Source of the DNA: Stenomitos frigidus ULC18
Lineage (GTDB): Bacteria; Cyanobacteriota; Cyanobacteriia; Leptolyngbyales; Leptolyngbyaceae
Direction: 5' to 3'
Length of the DNA stretch: 50,416 nucleotides
NCBI RefSeq assembly: GCF_003003795.1
Contig: NZ_PVWK01000011.1
Coordinates: 1-50,416 of the forward strand
Shown: positions 36,600 through 44,885 of the stretch, piece after piece
Layout of the letters: every line of letters begins with the position of its first letter
Position numbering within the stretch: position 1 is the stretch's first letter
Program-made: the position numbers and the translations under genes
Notes under the pieces: model-generated
The model's database searches: none
The model's input: only the letters and a program-made list of their open reading frames with translations
Told to the model about the DNA's origin: nothing

Positions 36600-36905
36600 A
36601 CAGATCTTGCCCTCACCCCAGCCCTTCTCCCAAAGGGAGAAGAGAGCCGGATTAAAGTCCCTCTCCTGTGGGAGCTACCGTGTACACACAAGTCGAGTCA
36701 GACTTCGTTTGACTTCTTTTCGCCCCCTTTTCTTGTATGCCCGAAGGGCTTTAAGCCCCCAAGTTTGGGGGACTTTAAGCGGTTTGATTCCCCCAAACTT
36801 GGGGGCTAGGGGGCGGTTCAGTAGCCGTTTGACTGGATTCAATGACTTGTGTGTACACCTTAGCCTGTGGGAGAGGGATTAGGGTGAGGGCGCATCTGTA
36901 GCGTT
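36600..36905. repeat. Nested repeats: palindromic element interrupted by a MITE
   Basis: The outer element has arms around TACAGATCTTGCCCTCACCCC and GGGTGAGGGCGCATCTGTAG and internal TCTCCCAAAGGGAGA. Near its GTGGGAG loop it is split by an inner element with terminal inverted repeats GTGTACACACAAGTC (36680-36694) and GACTTGTGTGTACAC (36844-36858). A TA lies just outside each end, as for IS630/Tc1-type MITEs. The inner element itself holds a hairpin of CCCCCAAGTTTGGGGG and CCCCCAAACTTGGGGG. Before it, 36405-36475 has a GC-rich hairpin. No gene is seen in 36299-36900. Confidence 0.65.
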
Positions 36906-36997
36906 TATTTTGCGAGATTTGGTATAAAACAGTTTGACTGTCTTTGCTTTTTGGGCTTAACAGTTTGTTGCTGGTGCCTAGCTTTAACAGCAGCCAT
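36905..36997 (-). CDS. Possible 30-aa basic peptide
   Basis: A short ORF starts MAAVKARHQQQTVKPKK, preceded by AAGGAG and by tandem-box promoter site 6 only 21 bp upstream of the ATG. The last residues run into a repeat, so the original protein may have been longer and cut. I do not recognise it. Support comes only from the promoter and ribosome site. Confidence 0.35.
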   Translation of the reverse strand: MAAVKARHQQQTVKPKKQRQSNCFIPNLAK

Positions 36998-37017
36998 TGG
37001 ACTCATCTCCTTCTTTA

Positions 37018-37050
37018 ACCCTAGGGAGAAGTTTTGAGGATCTTGTGAAG
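37018..37050 (-). promoter_or_regulatory. Tandem-box promoter (site 6)
   Basis: On the minus strand the boxes are CTTCACA-AGAT-CCTCAAA (37050-37033), with TAGGGT (37023-37018) at the common -10 position. It points to the small ORF at 36997. Confidence 0.6.
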
Positions 37051-37064
37051 ACACCCCAACTCAA

Positions 37065-37350
37065 TGGCAAATCTTCAAAGCTTTTGGTTACGGCAACTGG
37101 GATATTGGCGCACATTTCCTCAAACTCGTTTTAGTGATTGTGTTCCTTAGTGCCGTCATCGGCACAGGTGTAGGGGTTTGGTTGTGGTCTGAAGTGACAA
37201 AAATCTACACGGCATTTTACAAATTTCCGCTCTTGCGCTACGCGGTCATTAAATCCGATCGCCTTACCGCTGGATGGAGTGCTGCTGACCACCAAATTAG
37301 GTGAGCTTTTAGGCGTCGATCGGGGCGATAAGGGACTAGCACAAAAATAA
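37065..37350 (+). pseudogene. Remnant of an FtsX-type ABC permease
   Basis: One frame gives WQIFKAFGYGNWDIGAHFLK and a membrane helix (VIVFLSAVIGTGVGVWLW), then TKIYTAFYKFPLLRYAV, typical of the first FtsX domain. After a frame change near 37264 it continues LPLDGVLLTTKLGELLGVDRGD, which in intact proteins lies far downstream. There is no start codon and a large internal deletion. It probably belonged with the broken ATPase at 28352. Confidence 0.65.
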
Positions 37351-37354
37351 ACTA

Positions 37355-37412
37355 CCAGTTTCGACTGCGCTCAACTTGCCGCCGTCGAAGGTTGAGCGTA
37401 GTCGAAACCTGG
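37355..37412. repeat. Inverted repeat CCAGTTTCGACTGCGCTCAAC
   Basis: A 21-bp arm and its near-perfect complement (GTTGAGCGTAGTCGAAACCTGG) are separated by 15 bases. It is a well-known cyanobacterial interspersed hairpin with no gene content. Between here and 37550 I see nothing else except short repeats. Confidence 0.75.
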
Positions 37413-37550
37413 CTGATTGGTAGATTATGAGTCCGCAGATCCCTTAGTGCGTCGTCAGTGCGATCGCCTAGATTTAATTGCGGTGCTCAAAACGAGAGAG
37501 TGAGCCGAGGCTCTCACACTCAAGACCTCACACCCCAGACCTTACGCCCC

Positions 37551-37583
37551 AGACTGCCGAGGTTTTGAAAACCTCGGCAGTCT
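37551..37583 (-). terminator. Perfect 16-bp hairpin after the NB-ARC gene
   Basis: AGACTGCCGAGGTTTT and its exact complement flank a single base, 17 bp beyond the stop of the NB-ARC gene. It could end the caspase/NB-ARC transcript, but no clear U-tract follows and the sequence is also of a common interspersed-repeat type. Confidence 0.45.
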
Positions 37584-37599
37584 AAACCTGACCACAGAT

Positions 37600-39837
37600 C
37601 TAGGTTAATTTGGACTGCAACCGCGCCACGAGCGACCGCGAAAACCCCACGCCCTGATCGCCCAGACGCTCCTGGATCTGGAGCGCCCGCCGTGCCAGAT
37701 CCAGTGCCTCCGCATCGCGCCCCTCCGCCTCCAGCACCTGCGCCACCCCTGCCTGGGCGTCAGCCACCAGATCCTGCCGTGCCACTTCCTGGGCCAGGGC
37801 AAGTTCTCGCTCGTACCAGGGGCGGGCATCGTGGGGGCGATCGCGATTGAGGGCTAGCAAACCCAGGTTGCCGCAATATGCTGTCTGCATTTCTTTATTT
37901 CCTATCTTTTCGGCAATCGCCAGTGCCTGCTGATAGTAGGTCTCAGCCCGATCGTACTGCCGCTGCTGACGGGCAACTGTTCCCAGATCGTTGAGGGCGA
38001 TCGCCTCATCTTCCTTTTCTCCTAACTCCCGGTACGCTGCCACTGCCTCCTGATAGCACCGCTCTGCCACTGCCCAGTCCCCGCGTTGTCTAGCAACCAG
38101 TCCCTGAAGCTGAATTGCGACGGCGCGATCGCGCCGATTGCCGCCCCGCTCCATCGCTGCCGCCATCTGTTTTGCCCAGGTTGCGGCGCGATCGGTCTCT
38201 GCCCGAAAGTAGTAAATCGAGGCAACATGGTACGCCCCCCACCCGGCATCGCTACCCTGTCCCAATGCCTGCCCTGCCTGGTAGCGCCATTCCCCCAGGC
38301 GAATCGCCTCGTCCCAGTAGCCCCGGAACAGGAGAAACTGGTAGAGTCCGCTTTCCAGGTCAATCAGCATCTGGGCGGCTTCTCGATCCTGGAGGGTGCC
38401 GGGGATGCCGGACAGATCCCACACGGTGTTGGCAATGCCCTCCAGGGTTTGCCACTCCGCCTCCAGCTTGTCGTAAGTTTTGTAGTTTTCAGAGCGACCG
38501 CCGTACTTGCGGGCATAGTCCACCCAGTAGCGCAAGGCTTTGCGCTGGGCTTTCGGGCTGAGTTGCACCTCTCCCGCTTGCGCCTTCAGCCCAACAAACT
38601 GTTGAAACGCTGTCCATGCGCCTTCCCTGCTAGCTCTCAATGCCGTCTCTACATAGGTGCGAGTCAGAGGATGAATGCCATAGGTTCCCCCTTCCATCTG
38701 ACTGACCAGAGACAGGATCAGTAAGCGTGATAGAGATGCTTCGACCACTAGCCGGGTCAGTTCCGTCACCTCCGTCAGGGAAATCAGGGTTGCAGGGGTC
38801 TGAAACACCGTTAACACCGACAACACCGCCCGGTCATTGGGCTGCAAATCGCGCGCCACATCGGTAAAGAGAAAGCCATAGAGATCCTCAGAACCGGCTG
38901 CATCCCGCAATCGCTCCAGCGCGGCAGTCAGGGAGTAGCCCTTTTGTGCCACCAGTCCCAGCGTCCAGTCCAGTGCCAGGGGGTTGCCGCCTGCCAGATC
39001 ATAGAGTTGCTGCTTGACTGCATCATTGGTGGCTTTCAGTTCCTGAGCTAAAGCAGGAGCCAAGCGTCCTTTGTCCTGCATCAACTGATAGGCTTCCGGC
39101 AGCGAAAGCTTATCCAACCGAATCGTCACGGCGCTTTCTCCGGTGCGGCGACGGCTGGTGATGATGGCTTTGCTGGCACCGGGCAACTTGCGCAGAAACT
39201 CGGCGATTTGGTCCCGTTCCTCAGCGGTGAGGGTTTCCAGATTGTCCCAGATCAGCAGCACCCGTCGTCCTCGCAGGGCATCCAGCAGGGCGCGGCGACG
39301 CTCGGTGGCCTCGGTGATTTTCACAATCTCGTCCTGCCCCAAGATCCGGGCAAACTCCCGACAAAAGGCATCCAGGGAGGAGAGCGCCAGGGTTTCCTGC
39401 CGCACGCCGTCTGGACTGAGCCAGGTGGTCTTGGCGGAGGCAAACAGGTAGGCATCAAACAGGGCATCCTTGCGGGCACAGTGCGCCACCTCCAGTGCCA
39501 GCGCCGTCTTGCCCATGCCGCCAATGCCATCAATGGCAACGCCCCAACCCCGCTCCTCCGGTGCCAGTGCTTCCAGGCATTGGGCCATCTCGGTTTTGCG
39601 CCCAACAAACACACTGCCATAGCGGGGCAAATTATCCGGTACGGTAGCATTGCCGCCCCCCTGCAACTGCGCTAACCGCGCCTTCAGGCTATCCACTTCC
39701 TGACGTTTCCCATCCAGTTGCACCTGTAAGTGGGCTGGAATCGTCAGATTGGTAAAGCCAGCGGCTTGGGTTTCTAAAACAGTCAGCACCATTTGAGCCG
39801 TGGTCAGCATTTGCTCTAATTCAGCCCGATCACTCAT
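37600..39837 (-). CDS. NB-ARC/STAND ATPase with TPR repeats
   Basis: At 745 aa, residues 4-58 are a helical module (LETQAAGF, PAHL, KRQEV) repeated at the C-terminus of the neighbouring caspase. The NB-ARC ATPase follows, with P-loop GIGGMGKT (104-111), Walker B RVLLIWDNLE (192-201), sensor ITSRRR (226-231) and GNPLAL. A winged-helix region leads to TPR repeats over about 560-740 (DRAETYYQQALAIAEKIGN). STAND proteins oligomerise when their sensor domain meets a ligand. It overlaps the caspase gene by 8 bp. I infer a sensor/hub that recruits the caspase through the shared module. Confidence 0.9.
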   Translation of the reverse strand: MSDRAELEQMLTTAQMVLTVLETQAAGFTNLTIPAHLQVQLDGKRQEVDSLKARLAQLQGGGNATVPDNLPRYGSVFVGRKTEMAQCLEALAPEERGWGVAIDGIGGMGKTALALEVAHCARKDALFDAYLFASAKTTWLSPDGVRQETLALSSLDAFCREFARILGQDEIVKITEATERRRALLDALRGRRVLLIWDNLETLTAEERDQIAEFLRKLPGASKAIITSRRRTGESAVTIRLDKLSLPEAYQLMQDKGRLAPALAQELKATNDAVKQQLYDLAGGNPLALDWTLGLVAQKGYSLTAALERLRDAAGSEDLYGFLFTDVARDLQPNDRAVLSVLTVFQTPATLISLTEVTELTRLVVEASLSRLLILSLVSQMEGGTYGIHPLTRTYVETALRASREGAWTAFQQFVGLKAQAGEVQLSPKAQRKALRYWVDYARKYGGRSENYKTYDKLEAEWQTLEGIANTVWDLSGIPGTLQDREAAQMLIDLESGLYQFLLFRGYWDEAIRLGEWRYQAGQALGQGSDAGWGAYHVASIYYFRAETDRAATWAKQMAAAMERGGNRRDRAVAIQLQGLVARQRGDWAVAERCYQEAVAAYRELGEKEDEAIALNDLGTVARQQRQYDRAETYYQQALAIAEKIGNKEMQTAYCGNLGLLALNRDRPHDARPWYERELALAQEVARQDLVADAQAGVAQVLEAEGRDAEALDLARRALQIQERLGDQGVGFSRSLVARLQSKLT

Positions 39838-40861
39838 TGGCGTTCCCTTCCTGCAATCTTGCTTCCAATTCTGCCACCTGTTGCCGTTTTTCCTCTAGCT
39901 CAATGCGTAAATGGGCGGGCATTTGCAATTTGCCAAACCCAGCGGCTTGCTCCTCCAAAATTGCCAGGGAACGCCGCGCCATTGCCAGTGCTGGGGTCAC
40001 CACCTCCTGATTTGTCATCACCCTGGGCAATGCCGAACTCTGCGGTTGACTAGGCAACCCCTTCCCTCCCCGCAACAACGCCACCGGGAAATCCTCCGTT
40101 GCCGTATCAAAAAACGGTGTTTGCTCTGCCTGACGCATTGTGCGGGCGCTCTCTGTCACCGTTTTGCCCAGGTGGGTCATGACGTTAGAGAGGTTGACTA
40201 GGCGATCTCCCGGTTGGTTCGCGGCTCCTTTCAGCGCCTCCAGCAGATGGTAGGTGTACAGGCTCAAGGTTTGATCGGGACGCACCCAGGAGCTTTGATT
40301 GCCCCGCGACGAGGTGAAGACTGCCCGTCCGTCTCCCTGCTTCAACGCATCCACTACCCCCTTGGGCAGCGCCGTTGGCAACCAGTCAGCAGGCAAGTCA
40401 TCCTTGGCGCTTGCCATGCCCTCGGCATGACAACTATCGATAATCACCCACAACCGTTTGGCCGTCATCTGGCGTAACTTCTCGGTCAGCGTATCGGCAG
40501 CCAGGGCAGTTTGGGCAATGGACTGGCGATCGAAATCATGCTGGAGCAGGTAATAGGTATGGCTGGCAAGGTCAAACATCCCATGCCCGGAGTAGTAGAG
40601 CACGATGGTGGCGTCCGAGTCTGCGGCGGCTTTCCCTTGCAACCAGTCCAGTCCAGCCAAAATGGCGCTGCGGGTCGCGCCCTCATCATGCAATAACCGG
40701 ATATGGTCGGGTGTGGAGGGATAAGCACAAAGGTTAGGGTCGATCAAAACCGCTTTCAGTGCCTGAGCATCTTTGACCGTCACCGGCAGTGACCAGCGAG
40801 CATCGACCGTTTTGCCCACGCCAATCAGCAACGCGTAACCATGGGTAAATTGTTCAGGCAT
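39830..40861 (-). CDS. Caspase-like protease (peptidase C14) paired with NB-ARC protein
   Basis: At 343 aa from ATG 40861 (MPEQFTHGYALLIGVGK); an ATG 8 codons earlier is possible. The p20-like caspase domain has the catalytic His in LYYSGHGM (residue 93) and Cys in IIDSCHAEG (residue 144), so it looks active. The C-terminal 55 residues (about 289-343) hold LEEQAAGF, MPAHL and EEKRQQV, closely matching the NB-ARC protein's N-terminus. This fits a homotypic effector-associated domain. The pair resembles sensor/protease death or anti-phage modules of bacteria. The biological trigger is unknown. Confidence 0.9.
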   Translation of the reverse strand: MPEQFTHGYALLIGVGKTVDARWSLPVTVKDAQALKAVLIDPNLCAYPSTPDHIRLLHDEGATRSAILAGLDWLQGKAAADSDATIVLYYSGHGMFDLASHTYYLLQHDFDRQSIAQTALAADTLTEKLRQMTAKRLWVIIDSCHAEGMASAKDDLPADWLPTALPKGVVDALKQGDGRAVFTSSRGNQSSWVRPDQTLSLYTYHLLEALKGAANQPGDRLVNLSNVMTHLGKTVTESARTMRQAEQTPFFDTATEDFPVALLRGGKGLPSQPQSSALPRVMTNQEVVTPALAMARRSLAILEEQAAGFGKLQMPAHLRIELEEKRQQVAELEARLQEGNANE

Positions 40862-41066
40862 TTGAGAGCAGTTCCAGCATGGCAATGGTTACATATTACC
40901 GAAACCGCAGAGCCTTGAGACTGACCGATCGCGATGATGGATTGCCCTGCAACTTTAAGGCACAGGTCTGCAATCCTGGTTGACTGACCGATCTTTTTTG
41001 TCGGTTGGGTTGAACCTAGTGAAACCCAACGCTGGTCTCTTGATCGGAAATGATTACCTGAAATAG

Positions 41067-41744
41067 CTAACACCAGGATTGCTCTCCGGGCGGATTGTGC
41101 AACAACTCCTGGATATTCGCTTCGATGACCCGGTAACCCACGTTGCCATTCAGCCGTTGCCGTCCCTCATTAAAAATCAGAGTAGGGCTGACAGACACCG
41201 TATGTTCTTTTACCAGGTCAAAATCTTTGGAGAGTTGGGCATAAGCCTCACCGCTATCGATCTGCTTCTGAATCATAGAAACTGGAAGTCCTAGCGCCTC
41301 TGCAATGGCAAATTGTACGTTGCGATCGGAGACATTTGCCAATTTGGTAAAAAATGCCTCCCGCAACGCCCAGGTTGCTTTTTCAAAACCCTTCTCTGAG
41401 GGTTGGATAATGCCTTTTACTTCCAGTAATTGAATCGCATGGAGAAACAAATGACAGGACATGGATGATGGGGGAACAATCTCCGTCCAAAGATCAGGAT
41501 GAACGGTGATGTGATCAAACTTTTTTACAACTTCGTGAACATGGTCGCTATAACCTTTTAAGCCGCCCTTATCGCGCCAGCGATGCTCTAATTTTTCACG
41601 GGCATTACCAAAAACTGGAACGAAGTGATAGACGATCGCAATCTTGTCTCCAAAGGTTATTTGAAGCTCATTCAGGCGAATTTGCGCAATGTATGCCCAA
41701 ACACAAAGGACATCAGAAAAGTAGGAGATATGAATAGGGTTCAT
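41067..41744 (-). CDS. DsbA-family oxidoreductase-like protein
   Basis: At 225 aa it has a thioredoxin fold with the DsbA-type helical insert. The active-site region is SDVLCVWAY with a single Cys rather than CxxC, as in 2-hydroxychromene-2-carboxylate isomerase/FrnE-like and glutathione transferase kappa-like proteins. The cis-Pro segment is VSVSPTLIFN. There is no signal peptide, so it is cytoplasmic. The substrate is unknown. No operon partners: about 180 bp lie between it and the caspase gene, with nothing recognisable in them. Confidence 0.85.
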   Translation of the reverse strand: MNPIHISYFSDVLCVWAYIAQIRLNELQITFGDKIAIVYHFVPVFGNAREKLEHRWRDKGGLKGYSDHVHEVVKKFDHITVHPDLWTEIVPPSSMSCHLFLHAIQLLEVKGIIQPSEKGFEKATWALREAFFTKLANVSDRNVQFAIAEALGLPVSMIQKQIDSGEAYAQLSKDFDLVKEHTVSVSPTLIFNEGRQRLNGNVGYRVIEANIQELLHNPPGEQSWC

Positions 41745-42127
41745 TGGGTTTTGAGGAGAAGAAGGGAATCGCTGCCGTGATTACGATCGGAAAATCATAT
41801 TTTAATTCAGCAATGCCAGAAGCTTGTCTTTACTGCTATCCACTCCTTATCCTGTCATCCTTCCGTTCTCAGAACCCGATAATACAACCATGATGGTTTG
41901 TCCATTTATCTAGGGAGGGTTTGGCGATCGCGTTGGCAAAGGCATTCGAGGAGCGCCTCGCGATGCCCTGGTTGCCGACTCGACTAATCCATGCGATCGC
42001 GTTCACTAGCCAAGCTGCGACAAGTTGGAACGATGCATCGTTGCATACAAATGGTGAGGTTGAAGGAAACACCGACGATCGCTATTACCTCTGTGGTTAG
42101 ATTGGCAAAGCATTGGGGACGATTGCT

Positions 42128-42352
42128 TCAGGTTTTGTTTAAACGAGTTGGCTTCGTTGCGTGTGCAATTTCTTGCAGACACACTGCCCGCATATTCTTC
42201 CAGACCACATTGCGAATATGTGTTGGGTTGTTCACCACTGGAGGCGTTAGATGCGCAAGATCGCCTGTGCAGTGCTTTCCAGTGGCTGCAACAACCGGAA
42301 TTGATAGGCTGACTGCCAGCAGTAATATCGCCGTATACATTAACTTTTTCAT
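42128..42352 (-). CDS. Small secreted protein, hypothetical
   Basis: This 74 aa ORF has a convincing signal peptide (MKKLMYTAILLLAVSLSIPVV, cleavage near AAT-GK) and two cysteines in the mature part. AGAGAGG lies about 10 nt before the ATG. I do not recognise it. The surrounding 41745-42660 has no other credible gene; 41890-42000 holds a common cyanobacterial repeat (GGAGCGCCTCGCGATGCC). Confidence 0.45.
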   Translation of the reverse strand: MKKLMYTAILLLAVSLSIPVVAATGKHCTGDLAHLTPPVVNNPTHIRNVVWKNMRAVCLQEIAHATKPTRLNKT

Positions 42353-42666
42353 TGAAATTGAACCTCTCTTAACGTGCTATAAGTTCAACGCTGTACCAAA
42401 GCCACAGTCGGTCTTCTGCCTCTACAAAGCATATAGTTATAAAGCTATGTGTTTTGGAATTATCGAAATTGTCTATCCACATCTTGAAGGCTATCCAAAC
42501 GCCTTCAAGGCTTATATCGCAGCAGTTTTTTAAGTGCAGGTTGTTGCTCTGGTTGTTGCTCTACAAGCGCTTGCGCCTTATCAAGCGGAACAACTGGCAA
42601 TGGTAGGAGCATCCTTTTGGCAAGCGTTAAAAAGCGATTCCAACTACATTGAGAAGTCACAAAATA

Positions 42667-43110
42667 TTACAGAGATACTTCACGTTCCCGCAATAGATTG
42701 CCATAGCTTCGTGCTTGCATCCATTGAAAAGAAACGAGATTAAGCAACAGCCCGATCGCAAATAACAGAACCATTAAAGCGATTTGGTGCCATGCGATCG
42801 GCTGTACCAGTGAATCAGCAATCACATGAGCTAAATTCATCACTGAATAGAAAATTGTTACCCCAAAGTGCAGCTTTCGATAGCGTTTTGAATCAGTGAA
42901 GAGCGTTGCAATTATTGCCATCATGGGGACTGTAAAAAAGCCCAACATGAGCCATAGAATCCAGGCAATAGACCCTCCTCCGTGGGCTTCCGAAATCGCC
43001 ACGCTTTGGTTGTGGAACAGTGGCATCAAGCCAAGTTGGGTATGAAAGAGTGTGCCTAAGAGAAAGACTGCCCACAACGTAATAATTTTCTCTCGATGAT
43101 TCACGGTCAT
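42667..43110 (-). CDS. Four-helix membrane protein
   Basis: From ATG 43110, overlapping the stop of the flavoprotein gene as ATGA, it is 147 aa with four predicted membrane helices and a conserved-looking LMPLFHNQSVAISEAHGGG loop with His. The function is unknown. Translational coupling to the carotenoid-isomerase-like flavoprotein suggests a shared task. The frame is open 48 bases earlier only inside the preceding gene. Confidence 0.75.
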   Translation of the reverse strand: MTVNHREKIITLWAVFLLGTLFHTQLGLMPLFHNQSVAISEAHGGGSIAWILWLMLGFFTVPMMAIIATLFTDSKRYRKLHFGVTIFYSVMNLAHVIADSLVQPIAWHQIALMVLLFAIGLLLNLVSFQWMQARSYGNLLREREVSL

Positions 43111-44678
43111 AGTCGTTTGCTCCCTACCAGTTGTTGCGAGCCTTCCTGCTGCTTCCACACCGATCGCCCCGTGATCAGTTCCACCACATCCATGCCGTTA
43201 CCAATCACACCGGGCACGCTGGGATAGCCTGCACTGGCTCCAACAAAGAAGAGATTGGGCAATTCGGTCGTATAGCCCAACCGATTCAGCCCTACCTGTT
43301 GCGGAATCAACTTGGCACCATAAATATTGCCTTGGGGTTGCCCCAGGTAATATTCACTGGTGGTTGGTGTACCGAAAACTTTCATGCGAATATAAGCATC
43401 CACGTCGGGAATTAAATCGCGAACACTGGTCATGATTTGTTGGTAGAATTCCCGCTTTTTGGCTTTGTAGGCTTTGAGATCGGTTTTGTGGAGCTGTTCA
43501 AATGGTTCATAGGGGCAGACGGTGGCAATCTCCAGAACGTGATGCCCTGGGGGAGCCATACCCGGTTCGTGGGATTTCATCGTGGGGCAAGAGAGAAAAA
43601 TCCACGGATGACTGAGATCGCCCTGCAACTGTTTTTGATATTCCTGGTTGAGATTGCCCGTTGGATAGTACCAGAGATTCCAGTTGCCGATGCCATAGCG
43701 TTCAGGCTCAAAGCGACGATCTAAGCCCAGGTAAATGTTGAATGCGCTGGCTGAATATTGATAGTCGGTCAGGCGATGATGTTCACGCGGACTTAAGGCA
43801 TCAGAGGGATGCATCAGACCCACGGTGAGCTTAGGATCGAGGTCGCTAATGTAGGCTTTTTTCGCGTGATAAAGATCGCCCTCGGCTGTGATGACATGTT
43901 GCACCTGGAGATCGCACACTTCAATCTGCTCCACTGGTGTTGAAAGCTGCACCACACCACCGCTGGCGGTAATTGCCTCCACAAGAGTGTCCACCAGATG
44001 TTTGAAGTGATGTTTGGGGTAGTATGCGCCTTCGGAATAGTCCCAAACGAGAGACGTGTGGGTCAGGAGGGCGATTTCATTGGGGGGTAGAGCATAATCA
44101 CCGCTTTGCCCCGCCAACAGGTTTTGCAGCTTGGGTGAGAGTCCAACATGGTCATACAGATCTTGCAGTGTCCAATCTCGCTTGGAGAAAAGGTTCCAAT
44201 ACTTAGGTAGCTTCAACCAATCGAACCATTTTTGGTCGTACCAGTGAACGTCCTGTACCAAATGATGCATGCTTTGATGGAGTGCTCGAATCTCATCGCA
44301 GTAGCGATTGATGGCGACATGCTCTTCTGGGAACGTTGCCAGTAAGCGAGTACGCAAGGTTTCCCATCCCAGTGGAATTTTGAAGTCAACCTCAGGCGTA
44401 ATCACGCGATCGATACAATCTGGATCAAGCGAGTTGAATGGAACATTACATTCAAGATAGTTGAGCAATTGATTGATCGTTTGACCAGAACCACATTGCG
44501 AAATGTAATGCACATCGGCACAAAAGCGATACTCGCCGTAATCGAAGGTGTGGCAGCAGCCACCGGGTAAATAGTGTTTTTCTAAAACGGCGACCTCATG
44601 ACCCTGGCGAGCAAGACAGGCAGCGGCAGAAAGTCCGCCTAGCCCTGCGCCCAGAATGACATAATCAAAACTTTTCAT
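43107..44678 (-). CDS. Carotenoid isomerase/retinol saturase-like FAD protein
   Basis: At 523 aa from ATG 44678 (MKSFDYVILGAGLGG), preceded by GGGAG 7 nt upstream. It has an N-terminal FAD-binding GAGLGGLSAAACLARQGHEV (the dinucleotide motif) and a C-terminal NLFFVGASAGYPSVPGVIGNGMD. It belongs to the phytoene-desaturase/CrtISO/RetSat superfamily. The exact substrate (a carotenoid or other polyene) is uncertain. Site 7 lies about 115 bp upstream, so it may be induced with the anaerobic set. A reductive, O2-independent flavin reaction would fit (inference). Confidence 0.85.
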   Translation of the reverse strand: MKSFDYVILGAGLGGLSAAACLARQGHEVAVLEKHYLPGGCCHTFDYGEYRFCADVHYISQCGSGQTINQLLNYLECNVPFNSLDPDCIDRVITPEVDFKIPLGWETLRTRLLATFPEEHVAINRYCDEIRALHQSMHHLVQDVHWYDQKWFDWLKLPKYWNLFSKRDWTLQDLYDHVGLSPKLQNLLAGQSGDYALPPNEIALLTHTSLVWDYSEGAYYPKHHFKHLVDTLVEAITASGGVVQLSTPVEQIEVCDLQVQHVITAEGDLYHAKKAYISDLDPKLTVGLMHPSDALSPREHHRLTDYQYSASAFNIYLGLDRRFEPERYGIGNWNLWYYPTGNLNQEYQKQLQGDLSHPWIFLSCPTMKSHEPGMAPPGHHVLEIATVCPYEPFEQLHKTDLKAYKAKKREFYQQIMTSVRDLIPDVDAYIRMKVFGTPTTSEYYLGQPQGNIYGAKLIPQQVGLNRLGYTTELPNLFFVGASAGYPSVPGVIGNGMDVVELITGRSVWKQQEGSQQLVGSKRL

Positions 44679-44792
44679 TTTGTCTCCCATCGCGATCGGG
44701 TTTCGACGTTGCTAAATCAAGGGATGAATTTGAGGTGGGATGAACGGCATCTTTCCATACTTGCTGCTGTTCAGCACCACCCGCGTTTCTTT

Positions 44793-44825
44793 AGATTAGG
44801 TCAACAAATTGAGGAAGTTGTGAGG
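44793..44825 (-). promoter_or_regulatory. Tandem-box promoter of the flavoprotein gene (site 7)
   Basis: On the minus strand the boxes are CCTCACA-ACTT-CCTCAAT (44825-44808), with TAATCT (44798-44793) at the common -10 position. The leader to ATG 44678 is about 108 nt. It lies just beyond the end of the pyruvate kinase remnant. Confidence 0.7.
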
Positions 44826-44885
44826 ATAAATTGGCTAAATCCACTTTTACAAAGGGTTTATGGCTTTGCAGTCTCTAACCACGGT

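Noticed and set aside
39143-39675. Plus-strand ORFs opposite the NB-ARC gene
   Set aside because: GC-rich shadow frames of a clearly supported minus-strand gene.
42353-42743. Plus-strand ORFs (for example 42534-42743)
   Set aside because: No ribosome site or recognisable domain, and one overlaps the end of the membrane-protein gene on the other strand; likely chance frames.
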